A DNA stretch of 40,457 bases from Parcubacteria group bacterium Greene0416_39 (GCA_007375675.1 VMEU01000001.1:1-40457); one strand, 5' to 3'. Counted from the stretch's first letter, positions 1 to 9,135 are shown. Made by a program: numbers and translations. The notes: generated from the sequence alone by a model not told the origin.

Positions 1-1
1 G

Positions 2-94
2 TGGTACAATACGGAGTGTCCTCACTTGGGCATCAAAGGCCTCACTCCCCAAGAGAAATTAGAGTCCCTTCAGGGGACAAATGTTCGTGTATGA
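2..94 (+). CDS. C-terminal fragment of a DDE/rve transposase or integrase (IS3/IS481-like), truncated by window edge
   Basis: Frame 2 reads WYNTECPHLGIKGLTPQEKLESLQGTNVRV*, matching the typical 'WYNTxRPH..L...TP' tail of rve-type transposases; not in the ORF track. Confidence 0.6.
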   Translation, partial: WYNTECPHLGIKGLTPQEKLESLQGTNVRV

Positions 95-141
95 TTCATA
101 GTGGTAATGTGCAAAAACATATGACGGTTTCCTCTTACCCC

Positions 142-624
142 TTAGGAAAGGATAATTCTGCGCTCGTGGGCTTTTGTAGTTTCAAAAGAAATAGAGGTCG
201 TGCCTTTTGGAAGGATGTTTTTGATTTTGTCTGCCCACTCAACCAAGATAATATTTTGAGGGTTGCCAATAATTTTCTCCCACCCAAGCGCCAAAAGCTC
301 TTTTGAGTTTTGCAGACGATAACAATCTATATGATAGAAATATTGAAACCTCGGATTTCGCCCAGTCATCCGACTGGGCGCCCTGTCGAATGACAGGGCG
401 AATTTCCTCATAATGAGGAATGTTGGGCTTAAGACTTTTTCTTTGACTCCAAGCCCTTTTGCAAATCCCTGCGCAAAACTCGTTTTCCCTGCTCCAAGCT
501 CTCCTTGGAGGCCTATGACAAGAGCGCCTTTCTTTTGAGAAGGTTTTGAAAGAATTTGTTTTGCAAAATCCCTTGCAAAATCTTTTGTTTCTTTTGGAGA
601 GTGGGAAATAAAGGAAGTTTTCAT
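142..624 (-). CDS. tsaE: tRNA threonylcarbamoyladenosine biosynthesis ATPase TsaE
   Basis: Walker A GELGAGKTSFAQGFAKGLG, SPTFLIMRKF, YHIDCYRL, VEWADK motifs; carries an in-frame insert ALSFDRAPSRMTGRNPRFQ. Confidence 0.93.
   Translation of the reverse strand: MKTSFISHSPKETKDFARDFAKQILSKPSQKKGALVIGLQGELGAGKTSFAQGFAKGLGVKEKVLSPTFLIMRKFALSFDRAPSRMTGRNPRFQYFYHIDCYRLQNSKELLALGWEKIIGNPQNIILVEWADKIKNILPKGTTSISFETTKAHERRIILS
359..400 (-). repeat. Double-hairpin palindromic element, copy 1 (inside tsaE)
   Basis: CGCCCAGTC-ATCC-GACTGGGCG followed by CGCCCTGTC-GAAT-GACAGGGCG: two 9-bp stems with 4-nt loops, same architecture as 32939-32980. Confidence 0.85.
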
Positions 625-658
625 TGACTTTCAGGTTGTGGGGGGTTATGGTGCAGGT

Positions 659-1177
659 ATGGAACTTATTGGGAAACCTCAAGATATTGCGATTGCATTG
701 GGCATGGAAGCTTCTGATCCAAAAACTCGGGTTTTTGTGGTAACGGTGCAGAACTTAGCTCCTCTCATCTCCCGAATGTCTTATGAGAAGAGCGACAAAG
801 ACATCAAACTCTATTTTACCCTCAAATCTGTTTCCCGCAATGAGGGCCTGGAACTTCTCCAGGCAGAACGTAGTCCCGAAACCCTGCTTTTAGAACGAGT
901 CTTAGCAAAAACGGAGCGCAGCCAAGATAAGAAGTTGTACATGTCAGCTCTTACAATACAAGACTTTGAGCAGACTGGCGCCAACTCCAGAATGCTCCCC
1001 AACGCTATACAAAGGATACGAGCGCTTTCTGAACCGGGGTTTTCCTACGGAGTAACTTTTGAAGAAGCGGGTGCGAAGAAAGGGCTTCTCTGGACCCAGA
1101 ATCCAAACCTTATTGAAGAATATAAGCAAACGCACCGAGGGATTCAAAAAGGGAACTGGATATTGTGGAACGTATAA
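659..1177 (+). CDS. Hypothetical protein upstream of pilB-like gene
   Basis: Long ORF overlapping the start of the ATPase gene; no family recognised. Confidence 0.6.
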   Translation: MELIGKPQDIAIALGMEASDPKTRVFVVTVQNLAPLISRMSYEKSDKDIKLYFTLKSVSRNEGLELLQAERSPETLLLERVLAKTERSQDKKLYMSALTIQDFEQTGANSRMLPNAIQRIRALSEPGFSYGVTFEEAGAKKGLLWTQNPNLIEEYKQTHRGIQKGNWILWNV

Positions 1178-2457
1178 CAAGAAAAATCACAGGGGAAGTT
1201 GTGCTTTCGGAGAATCTGCCCAAGGTAGAAAACATTGGCGACTTCAAAAAGCTCCTCTTGAAAGAAACGTTTCAAGACGCGTCAACACTCCTGGGTTTCT
1301 TGCTCAATTCTGCAATTCTTTTTGACACGTCAGATGTCCACCTGGAACCTTTAGAGCAAGGAACAAACATTCGCTTTCGTCTGGATGGCGTGCTCCAAGA
1401 TGGGGGAACCCTTCCAAGAGAAGTGTTTTCACTCCTGCTTTCGCGCATCAAACTCGCTTCTGGAATCAGACTTAACGTGGAAGACAGGCCTCAAGACGGA
1501 AGATTCTCGATTCTTGCTAAAGACGAGGCTCCCATTGAGGTGAGAACATCCACCCTGCCCTCACAATATGGAGAGTCCTTGGTGCTCCGTATTCTCAACC
1601 CAAAGAATCTTTTGAGCCTCAAGGATCTCGGTCTTCGAAAAGACCTTCTTTCACTATTTGAAAAAGAGCTCCAAAAGCCCAACGGCATGATCACCGTAAC
1701 AGGCCCCACAGGCTCTGGAAAAACCACCACCCTCTACGCTTTTCTTAAAGAGGTAGCGTCAGAAGAAGAAAAAACCATCACCATTGAAGATCCAATTGAA
1801 TACCATTTGGAAGGAATATCTCAGACGCAGGTGAACCCAGCAAAGGGATATGATTTTGCTTCAGGGCTGAGAGCAATTGTGCGCCAGGATCCTGATGTGA
1901 TTCTTGTTGGAGAGATTCGCGACGGAGAAACCGCGGAGATCGCGCTCCAAGCGGCGCTAACCGGACACCTTGTGTTTTCTACTCTGCATACGAATGACGC
2001 CGCAGGCACTGTTCCGCGGCTTGTAGCTTTGGGGGCCAAGATCTCGCCAATTGCTTCAGCTCTCACTCTTATTGTTGCTCAGCGCTTAGTGCGAAAGGTA
2101 TGCAAAAAGTGCGCTTTTCGTGTAAAGCCGACGGCAGAAGAATTCAAGAAAATTGAGCAGGGTCTTGGTGTATTGAAAACACGGCTTAAGCTTACCGTCG
2201 GGGCATTACTGAAGATTTCCAAAACAAAAGGCTGTAACGATTGCAATTCTACTGGATTCAAAGGAAGGGTTGGCATCTTTGAGGCGTTGGTTGTATCAGA
2301 TGACACAGAAGAGTTTATCCTGCGCTCTCCGTCAGTTTCCGCGCTAAAAGAATTTGCAATCAAAAAGGGCATGACCACAATGTACCAAGACGGCTTGATC
2401 AAGGTAACGGAAGGGATTACAACGTTAGAAGAACTCGCAAGAGTAACGAGTGAGTAG
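1165..2457 (+). CDS. Type II/IV secretion or type IV pilus assembly ATPase (GspE/PilB family)
   Basis: GPTGSGKTTTLYAFL, TIEDPIEYHLEGISQTQVN, RQDPDVILVGEIRDGETAEIALQAALTGHLVFSTLHTNDA, CxxC zinc motif. Confidence 0.92.
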   Translation: MERITRKITGEVVLSENLPKVENIGDFKKLLLKETFQDASTLLGFLLNSAILFDTSDVHLEPLEQGTNIRFRLDGVLQDGGTLPREVFSLLLSRIKLASGIRLNVEDRPQDGRFSILAKDEAPIEVRTSTLPSQYGESLVLRILNPKNLLSLKDLGLRKDLLSLFEKELQKPNGMITVTGPTGSGKTTTLYAFLKEVASEEEKTITIEDPIEYHLEGISQTQVNPAKGYDFASGLRAIVRQDPDVILVGEIRDGETAEIALQAALTGHLVFSTLHTNDAAGTVPRLVALGAKISPIASALTLIVAQRLVRKVCKKCAFRVKPTAEEFKKIEQGLGVLKTRLKLTVGALLKISKTKGCNDCNSTGFKGRVGIFEALVVSDDTEEFILRSPSVSALKEFAIKKGMTTMYQDGLIKVTEGITTLEELARVTSE

Positions 2458-2463
2458 GCAAAA

Positions 2464-2583
2464 CCCTTAGGTTGGGGACCAATTTGGTTGCGTGGAACAC
2501 AAATTGAAAATTATTTCAGAGTATAGCTCAGCATGACCCGTGCTACCTACTGAGAATAAAATCCCAGGTCCCCAACCTAAGGG
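2464..2583. repeat. ~120-bp element bounded by a perfect 17-bp inverted repeat, with two internal hairpins (candidate structured RNA or MITE)
   Basis: CCCTTAGGTTGGGGACC (2464-2480) vs GGTCCCCAACCTAAGGG (2567-2583); internal AATTTGGTT-GCGTGG-AAC(A)CAAATT (2481-2505) and TTATTTCAG..GTA..AGCA/TGCT..TACTGAGAATAA (2511-2559). Confidence 0.75.
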
Positions 2584-2626
2584 CTCAAGCTAACTGTTTC
2601 AAGCTTCTACTATACTATACAATAAA

Positions 2627-3634
2627 ATGTTTGTCAAGACACCAGCCACAACTAAAATTGAGGATGAAACGCTAGACACCCAGCTCCGCCCCAAAACCTG
2701 GGATGAATACATTGGCCAGGATAAGGTGAAACAAAAACTTAACATCATTATTGAGGCCGCAAAGAAACGCGGAGAGCCTGTTGAGCATCTCCTGTTCTAC
2801 GGAAACTCAGGCCTGGGGAAGACAACCTTAGCTCACGTGATCTCTCGCGTGATGGGCAAAGGCATTAAAACTTGTTCTGGCCCCACGCTGGAAAAAACAG
2901 GGGATTTAGCCTCCATTCTCACAAACCTTCAAGACGGCGAGGTGTTGTTTGTAGACGAGTGCCACAGAATTCAGCGGCTCGTCGCAGAAATGCTCTATTC
3001 GGCTCTTGAGGATTTCAAGCTGCACCTGATCTTGGGCAAAGGACCCATGGCAAGAACCATGGAACTTGCAGTGCCTCGCTTTACGTTTATTGGCGCAACA
3101 ACGCGCCTCAGCCTTTTGCCAGGCCCGTTGCGAAACAGATTTGGAGGCATTTTCCAGTTGGACTTTTACACTTCCGAGGACTTGGAAAAAATTATCAGGC
3201 GGTCTGCAAACATTTTGAAGGTTGCAATAGACCAAGACGCAGTAAGGCTTCTCGCTACACGATCTCGCTTTACTCCAAGAATCGCAAACAGACTTTTAAA
3301 AAGAGTGCGCGACTTTGCAACTGTTGAAGGAAGTGAACTCATCACTAAGGAAATGGCTACTAAGGGATTGGAACTTTTGGAGGTAGACGAGTCTGGCTTG
3401 GAACCAGAAGACAGAAAGATTCTCCGTTGTATTATAGAAAGGTTTGGTGGCGGGCCCGTGGGGATTAAGGCGTTAGCTTCGTCGGCTGCAGAGGAACCAG
3501 AGACCATTTTAGACATCTATGAACCCTACCTCATGCAGCTCGGATTTATTGAGAGAACTCCCCAGGGAAGGGTTGCCACCTCCCTTGCCTACAAACATCT
3601 TGGCATTGCCATGCCCCAGCGTGACCTCTTGTAG
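2627..3634 (+). CDS. ruvB: Holliday junction branch migration helicase RuvB
   Basis: LRPKTWDEYIGQDKVK, FYGNSGLGKTTLA, FVDECHRI, FIGATTRLSLLPGPLRNRFGGIFQLDFY. Confidence 0.95.
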   Translation: MFVKTPATTKIEDETLDTQLRPKTWDEYIGQDKVKQKLNIIIEAAKKRGEPVEHLLFYGNSGLGKTTLAHVISRVMGKGIKTCSGPTLEKTGDLASILTNLQDGEVLFVDECHRIQRLVAEMLYSALEDFKLHLILGKGPMARTMELAVPRFTFIGATTRLSLLPGPLRNRFGGIFQLDFYTSEDLEKIIRRSANILKVAIDQDAVRLLATRSRFTPRIANRLLKRVRDFATVEGSELITKEMATKGLELLEVDESGLEPEDRKILRCIIERFGGGPVGIKALASSAAEEPETILDIYEPYLMQLGFIERTPQGRVATSLAYKHLGIAMPQRDLL

Positions 3635-3663
3635 AAGTATAGGAGTTATGGTAGATTAAGAGT

Positions 3664-3861
3664 ATGACAGCCACGAACGCCACCGTTCTCAAAACGGTAA
3701 ATGAAATTGAAAAGAATCTCCAAGACCTCAAGGTAAGGTTATTTTTCAGTTCCCCCAGCGAGCAACGAAAGTTTGGCGTCTATAAAGAAGGGACTATCTT
3801 AAGAGTCTTGAAGCAGACGAGAAGACAACTTTGGAATGAAAAGTACTCCAAAGCTCTTTAG
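3664..3861 (+). CDS. Putative antitoxin / small protein preceding PIN protein
   Basis: 65-aa ORF overlapping the downstream PIN-domain ORF by 26 nt. Confidence 0.55.
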   Translation: MTATNATVLKTVNEIEKNLQDLKVRLFFSSPSEQRKFGVYKEGTILRVLKQTRRQLWNEKYSKAL

Positions 3862-4267
3862 CGTTTTTCTCGATACCTCAGTCTTGCTCTCAGGATTAAA
3901 CTCGCAGTTTGGCGCATCGGGGATTATCCTCTCGCTTTTTAAGTTGGGAAAAATAAAAAGTTGTATCTCCCCGGAAGTCTTGGAAGAAACAGATAGGGTT
4001 ATCCAAACAAAATTACCTCTTCTTGTAAATCCGTTTCTTAGTTTCTTAATGAGCAAACCAATGATTACTGCGAGGGTAACCCAAAAAGAAATGCAATCTG
4101 CCTATAAAATTCTGCAGACCGAAGATTCTCCTATCCTTGCAGGCTTCCTGAAGTCAAGGGCACATTACCTGCTCACTTTAGACAAGAAATTTCAAAAGCT
4201 TACGCGAGAAAGAATTGAGGGCCAAGTCATTACCCCAGGAGAATTTCTGGAGCTGTATCGAAGTTGA
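3836..4267 (+). CDS. PIN-domain protein (putative RNase toxin)
   Basis: FLDTSVLLSGL N-terminal Asp motif, conserved acidic residues (E in SPEVLEET, TEDSPIL, LLTLDKKF). Confidence 0.75.
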   Translation: MKSTPKLFSVFLDTSVLLSGLNSQFGASGIILSLFKLGKIKSCISPEVLEETDRVIQTKLPLLVNPFLSFLMSKPMITARVTQKEMQSAYKILQTEDSPILAGFLKSRAHYLLTLDKKFQKLTRERIEGQVITPGEFLELYRS

Positions 4268-4316
4268 GGTACTCCGAAATTCATCTATCGTATATTTCTT
4301 GCTAAATTCGATTTAG

Positions 4317-4325
4317 TTATCCACA
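4317..4325 (+). promoter_or_regulatory. Isolated perfect DnaA-box match
   Basis: TTATCCACA in a short intergenic region. Confidence 0.4.
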
Positions 4326-4332
4326 TACAAAT

Positions 4333-4368
4333 GAAAATCCCCGCGGAGCGTATCACGCGGGGATTTTC
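4333..4368 (-). terminator. Intrinsic terminator hairpin
   Basis: GAAAATCCCCGCG(gagcgtatca)CGCGGGGATTTTC, 13-bp stem downstream of the minus-strand gene. Confidence 0.75.
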
Positions 4369-4394
4369 CCCAAGGACTTAAGTATCCAGGGGAT

Positions 4395-4844
4395 TTAGAG
4401 TTGCTTGCGGACGCCAGCAAACGCGCAGCCGCGATTCCAACTGGTTTCGAACCCGTAGAGGTACAGGCCCCGGTGGCCAGCTTCCTCGCGCAACACGAGG
4501 ACGTAGAGACTGCCGCCCTTGCCCCGCACAGGTTCGTGAAGGAATATAATCGGGCGCTTCCGCTGTTCCTCGGGATGCTTGATCCCGAAATACAAAGCAT
4601 GCTCGTACGTGGGGCGCTCCAGCCCTCGCCGAAGCAACTCTTCCAGGATTTGGTTATTACTCGGGTCGTGATCAAACTCCAGGAGTTCAATCGTGCGATC
4701 CAACGGGGCATGTTCCTTGATGGGAAAACGCCCGTCTGTGATCCAGTCATCGAACCACTCCTTTCCCTGCTTCACGAGCTCGGAGGTCTTGAGCGAACCT
4801 TCGAGGGTAATGGGAAAGGTACCTATGACAGTAGTGCCCGCCAT
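4395..4844 (-). CDS. Hypothetical protein (lineage-specific, strong SD)
   Basis: 149-aa ORF with AAGGAGAT SD, TTGACT-17-CATATA promoter (4886-4914) and terminator. Confidence 0.75.
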   Translation of the reverse strand: MAGTTVIGTFPITLEGSLKTSELVKQGKEWFDDWITDGRFPIKEHAPLDRTIELLEFDHDPSNNQILEELLRRGLERPTYEHALYFGIKHPEEQRKRPIIFLHEPVRGKGGSLYVLVLREEAGHRGLYLYGFETSWNRGCAFAGVRKQL

Positions 4845-4953
4845 AACAATCTCCTTCCGTAGTAAGATCTACCGCGTTCAAGATATATATGGCATAACTA
4901 CGCAGAAAAGTCAAGGGCTTTCGTAGAACTCCGGGATGGATTACAATATCTGT

Positions 4954-5673
4954 ATGTCGGGACATTCTCATTCTAAAAAAATCAAACACGAGAAAGACGC
5001 TACTGACGCGCAGCGCAGCAAGATGTTTTCAAAGCTCGCTAAGGAAATCACGCTTGCCTCGAGAGATGGAACTGACCCTGCTATAAACTCAAGGTTGAGG
5101 GTGGCAATGGAACGAGCGCGCTCTTTTAATATGCCAAAAGACAACGTGGAACGAGCGGTAAAGCGCGCAACCGGCGAAGGCGGCCAGAACGCGCAGTTGC
5201 AAGAAATGCTTTTAGAGGCCTACGGCCCTGGTGGCGTTGCAATACTCATTTCCGTAATCACAGACAACAAAAACAGAACGCTCAGTGAAATAAAACAGAC
5301 CCTCGCAAGCCACCAAGGGAAACCTGTTGAAGGAGGAGCGGTGCGATGGATGTTTGAACAAAAAGGCGTGCTCACAATCCCCCAATCTTCCCCGAAAGAA
5401 GAGCTGGAACTCCTCGCCATAGAAGCAGGCGCGCAAGATCTTTTCTGGAACGAAGACGGTTCTCTTGATGTCTATACGGCCCCCGCGGATCTTGAAACAG
5501 TCAAGAAGGCGTTGGAAGAAAAGGGCAGAGTGTCAGAATCTGCAACTCTTGATTGGATGCCAAAAGAACCACTCAAAGCCGCAGAAAAAGTAAGCAGCGC
5601 CAACCAAAAACTTTTTGATGCTCTCAATGAACAAGAAGACGTGCAGGACGTGTACTCTAACCTCGCTTCATGA
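4954..5673 (+). CDS. yebC: YebC/PmpR family protein
   Basis: MSGHSHSKKIKHEKDATDAQRSKMFSKLAKEI...RARSFNMPKDNVERAVKR...YGPGGVAILI. Confidence 0.93.
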   Translation: MSGHSHSKKIKHEKDATDAQRSKMFSKLAKEITLASRDGTDPAINSRLRVAMERARSFNMPKDNVERAVKRATGEGGQNAQLQEMLLEAYGPGGVAILISVITDNKNRTLSEIKQTLASHQGKPVEGGAVRWMFEQKGVLTIPQSSPKEELELLAIEAGAQDLFWNEDGSLDVYTAPADLETVKKALEEKGRVSESATLDWMPKEPLKAAEKVSSANQKLFDALNEQEDVQDVYSNLAS

Positions 5674-6161
5674 TTATCTTAGGACTAGATCCTGGGACTG
5701 CCTCTACGGGATATGGGGTCGTAGAGAAAATCCGAAATCCGAAATCCGAAATCCGAAACGGACTACGGTGTCTTGAGTATGGCTGCCTTGAAACTCCAAA
5801 ACACAAAACAGCTGGGGAGCGCTTCGTATTGCTAGAGAAAGCTCTCTTGAGAGTGCTCGAGGAGCACAAACCAGATGTGGCGGCGGTAGAACGGCTCTTC
5901 TTTTTCAAAAATCTTAAAACCGTAATGCCGGTGAGCGAAGCTAGGGGCGTACTTCTGTTAGCGCTTGCAAGAAAAAAGATTCCGACGATAGAACTTTCTC
6001 CGCTCCAAGTAAAAATGGCGATTACGGGATACGGCAGGGCAGACAAGAAACAAATACAGGGAATGGTAAAAGAAATCCTTGGGCTAAAAGAAATTCCAAA
6101 GCCAGACGACGCAGCCGACGCTCTTGCTCTTGCCATTGCCTCCAGCGCCAGGGATGCTTAA
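5670..6161 (+). CDS. ruvC: Crossover junction endodeoxyribonuclease RuvC
   Basis: MIILGLDPGTASTGYGVV, AVERLFFFKNLKT, SEARGVLLLA, DDAADALALAIA; contains IRNPKSEIRN heptamer-repeat insert. Confidence 0.93.
   Translation: MIILGLDPGTASTGYGVVEKIRNPKSEIRNGLRCLEYGCLETPKHKTAGERFVLLEKALLRVLEEHKPDVAAVERLFFFKNLKTVMPVSEARGVLLLALARKKIPTIELSPLQVKMAITGYGRADKKQIQGMVKEILGLKEIPKPDDAADALALAIASSARDA
5728..5755 (+). repeat. (AAATCCG)x4 tandem heptamer inside ruvC
   Basis: Four perfect AAATCCG units read from the sequence. Confidence 0.95.
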
Positions 6162-6166
6162 ATAGG

Positions 6167-7200
6167 TTAAGCAATTGCCACGAATCTTCTCTTTCCTGCC
6201 TGAAGAACCATTCCTTTCGCGGGGGTGATCAATGCTTGAGGATCTCGCTGCACTACTCCATTAATTTTCACGCCGCCTTGCGCCACCAACCTTCGCGCTT
6301 CTGATTTTGAAGACGCAAATTTTGTTTTCACAATCAAATCGACAAGGAAAAGCTCTCTCTCTCCCAAAGAAATTTCTGCCATGTTTGTTGGCTGCTTTTT
6401 TTTGGAAAACACTGTTTCAAACTCTGCTGCTGCAAGTTTTGCCATGGATCTGGCATGCTCATGATTTTGCCGAACATGTCTTGAGCGGTATCATCAAGCC
6501 AAACACAGTTGCCCGTGGTCTTGCTCATCTGCTTTCCGTCGGTTCCCATGATCATGGGGTACGTGAGGACATACTTTTCTCTGTTTTTCATTTTTCTCTG
6601 AAGCTCCCGTCCAATGAGCATGTTAAACTCTTGGTCGGTTCCGCCAATCTCCAGGTCAACGTCCATCACAACCGAATCGTATCCCTGGAGCAATGGGTAC
6701 ATGGTTTCGTGGTACCAGACCGTATCTCCCTGGCCAATTCTCCGTTGAAACATTTCTCGCTTGAACAGTTGAACTGCTGAGATATTGCTTGCAATTTTAA
6801 TAAGCTCTCTAAGTGTGAGTTTGGTGAGCCAATCTCCATTGCGTTTAATCTGCACCTTTGTAAAGTCAACAAGCGGGGCTGCCTGGCGCTTCCAGTTTTT
6901 GATGTTTTCTTCAATCTCTTCTTCTCCAACAAACTTCCTGGCGCTGCTCCGCTGGCTTGGGTCTCCCACGAGTACTGTCCCGGTACCAAACAGAAAAATG
7001 ACTTCGTGCCCAAAATTTGCAAACTCCATAAGTTTTCTAAGGCCTATGCTGTGGCCCAAATGCAGCCTTGATCCTGTTGGATCAAACCCTTGGTAGAGAC
7101 GAATTTTCTTTTTTGTGAGAAGTTTCGCCAGCCCTTCTTTTGCTGGAAGAACCTTGTCTACCCTTCTGGTCAGCAGTTCCTTAATAGAATCTTCTTTCAT
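6167..7200 (-). pseudogene. tyrS: Tyrosyl-tRNA synthetase, disrupted by frameshift plus internal deletion (or assembly error)
   Basis: ORF 6334-7200 has YQGFDPTGSRLHLGHS...GTDQEFNMLIGR...KQMSKTTGNCV...FGKIMSMPD, then runs out of frame; ORF 6167-6445 in another frame has the C-terminal S4-like domain (KSEARRLVAQGGVKING). Confidence 0.8.
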
Positions 7201-7263
7201 ATAAAAATCGTAGCAAGTTTTGGTCGGTTTGTAAAATTTTTAAAACGTGGTACGTTCAACACC

Positions 7264-9135
7264 ATGCGCGCCTCTCATTGGAAATTTTTTCTCAAAGGAA
7301 TCTTTGGTTTTGCTGCTGGGCTTTTTCTTCTCACCCTCTTTCTTTTTGCGTACTATGCTAAAGACCTCCCAAGGCCAGAGCGGTTCACCGAGCTTTCTTT
7401 GGTTCAGCCCACGAGAATCTATGACAGAACCGGAACCGTTCTCTTATACGAAGTTTACAAAGAAGAACGAAGGGAATTTGTGTCTCTTAATGAGGTTCCA
7501 GACTCTCTGAAAAACGCCATTATTGCTACCGAAGACGCGAATTTCTCCAAGCATTTTGGGATTGACGCGAGAGCTATTGGCAGGGCTCTCTTGGTGAATC
7601 TCAAGTTGCGCGCACCTGCCCAAGGGGCTTCCACCATTTCCCAGCAGCTCATCCGCTCTACGTTTCTCACAAGGAAAAAGACGCTGGAACGAAAAGTGCA
7701 GGAACTCATCTTAACTCTGGAGATTGAGCGCCGCTACTCAAAAGACGAAATTTTAGGGTTCTACCTTAACCAGATTCCTCTTGGAGCAAATGCCTATGGA
7801 GTAGGGGCAGGAGCAGCCACGTATTTTGGCAAAAAAGTTGGCGATCTCACGCACGAGGAAGCCGCAACCTTAGCTGCGATGATAAAAGCTCCCAGCTACT
7901 ATTCTCCTTACGGGACACACCTGGAGCAACTGCTTGCAAGAAAAAACTACGTACTCTCCCGCATGGGAAAAGAAGGGTATCTTACAAAAGAAGAAGTGGA
8001 AGCATCAAGCAAGAAAAAGGTGGTGTTTGCGCAGCCCTCTCTGGGGCTGAAGGCTCCTCACTTTGTGCTCTGGGTGCTAGACCAGCTTGTACAAACCTAT
8101 GGAGAAGATTTTGTGAGAGAAAACGGGCTAAGGGTAACAACCTCGCTTGATTGGGACTTGCAGGAAACAGCAGAAAGAATTGTGCGTGATATTGCAAAAC
8201 GCAATGAGGCGTTGCACGCGTACAATGCAGCTTTAGTTGCCATTGATCCTATGTCGGGAGAAGTCAAGGCAATGGTGGGATCAAAAGATTGGTTCGCAGA
8301 GTCCTCTCCCAAGGGCTGCGCTCCTGGCATTGACTGTTTGTTTGACCCAAAGCTCAATGTTGCCACGGCGCTTCCCGGGCGACAGCCAGGGTCTTCTTTC
8401 AAGCCTTTTGCATATGCAGTGGCGTTCAATAAAGGATACGACGATACAGCAATGGTGGTAGACGAAGAAACAAACTTTGGAATATGGGGCGACAAAGAAT
8501 ACATCCCCAAAAACTATGACGAAAGGTTCCGGGGGCCAGTCACCTTAAGGCAAGCGCTGAGCCAATCTTTAAACATCCCTTCTATTAAGGTTTTGCTGGA
8601 GCTCGCGGGCATCAACGATAGCGTTGCCTTGGCGCGAGATTTTGGCCTTACAACCTTGAGCTCTGACACGTCCTTATACGGGCCATCTTTGGTTTTGGGC
8701 GGAGGAGAAGTGCGCCTTTTGGATTTAGTTTCCGCATACGGCATATTTGCCGCAGAGGGGAATAGAACCCCGTATTTGAGTATTATGAAGGTAGCTGACT
8801 CAAAGGGAAGAATTTTACAACAAAACAAAAACGTTCCCTTGAGAGTTCTGGCCTCTCGGGTGGCAAAGCTTATCACAAACATCCTTTCAGATAATGAAGC
8901 GCGCGCCCCTATATTTGGCGCAAACTCTCTTCTCTACTTTCCCGAGGTTCCAGTTGCTGCAAAAACAGGCACGACCCAGGAGTTTCGCGACGGATGGGTT
9001 GTGGGGTATACGCCAAACATTGTTGCAGGGGTTTGGGTTGGAAATAATGACAACTCACCCATGGACAAAGAACCTGGCATAGTTATAGCAGGCCCCATAT
9101 GGCATGAGTTTATGCAAAAAGTTCTCACGCCTTGA
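7264..9135 (+). CDS. Class A penicillin-binding protein (PBP1A-like)
   Basis: Signal/TM; glycosyltransferase ATEDANFSKHFGID, GASTISQQL; transpeptidase QPGSSFKPFAY, SLN, AAKTGTTQEFRDGW. Confidence 0.95.
   Translation: MRASHWKFFLKGIFGFAAGLFLLTLFLFAYYAKDLPRPERFTELSLVQPTRIYDRTGTVLLYEVYKEERREFVSLNEVPDSLKNAIIATEDANFSKHFGIDARAIGRALLVNLKLRAPAQGASTISQQLIRSTFLTRKKTLERKVQELILTLEIERRYSKDEILGFYLNQIPLGANAYGVGAGAATYFGKKVGDLTHEEAATLAAMIKAPSYYSPYGTHLEQLLARKNYVLSRMGKEGYLTKEEVEASSKKKVVFAQPSLGLKAPHFVLWVLDQLVQTYGEDFVRENGLRVTTSLDWDLQETAERIVRDIAKRNEALHAYNAALVAIDPMSGEVKAMVGSKDWFAESSPKGCAPGIDCLFDPKLNVATALPGRQPGSSFKPFAYAVAFNKGYDDTAMVVDEETNFGIWGDKEYIPKNYDERFRGPVTLRQALSQSLNIPSIKVLLELAGINDSVALARDFGLTTLSSDTSLYGPSLVLGGGEVRLLDLVSAYGIFAAEGNRTPYLSIMKVADSKGRILQQNKNVPLRVLASRVAKLITNILSDNEARAPIFGANSLLYFPEVPVAAKTGTTQEFRDGWVVGYTPNIVAGVWVGNNDNSPMDKEPGIVIAGPIWHEFMQKVLTP

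Noticed and set aside
1-306. 101-aa plus-strand ORF 'MVQYGVSS...'
   Set aside because: Frame 2 gives a recognisable transposase tail, and the rest overlaps tsaE antisense.
4401-4862. 153-aa plus-strand ORF
   Set aside because: Fully antisense to the 149-aa minus-strand gene, which has promoter, SD and terminator.
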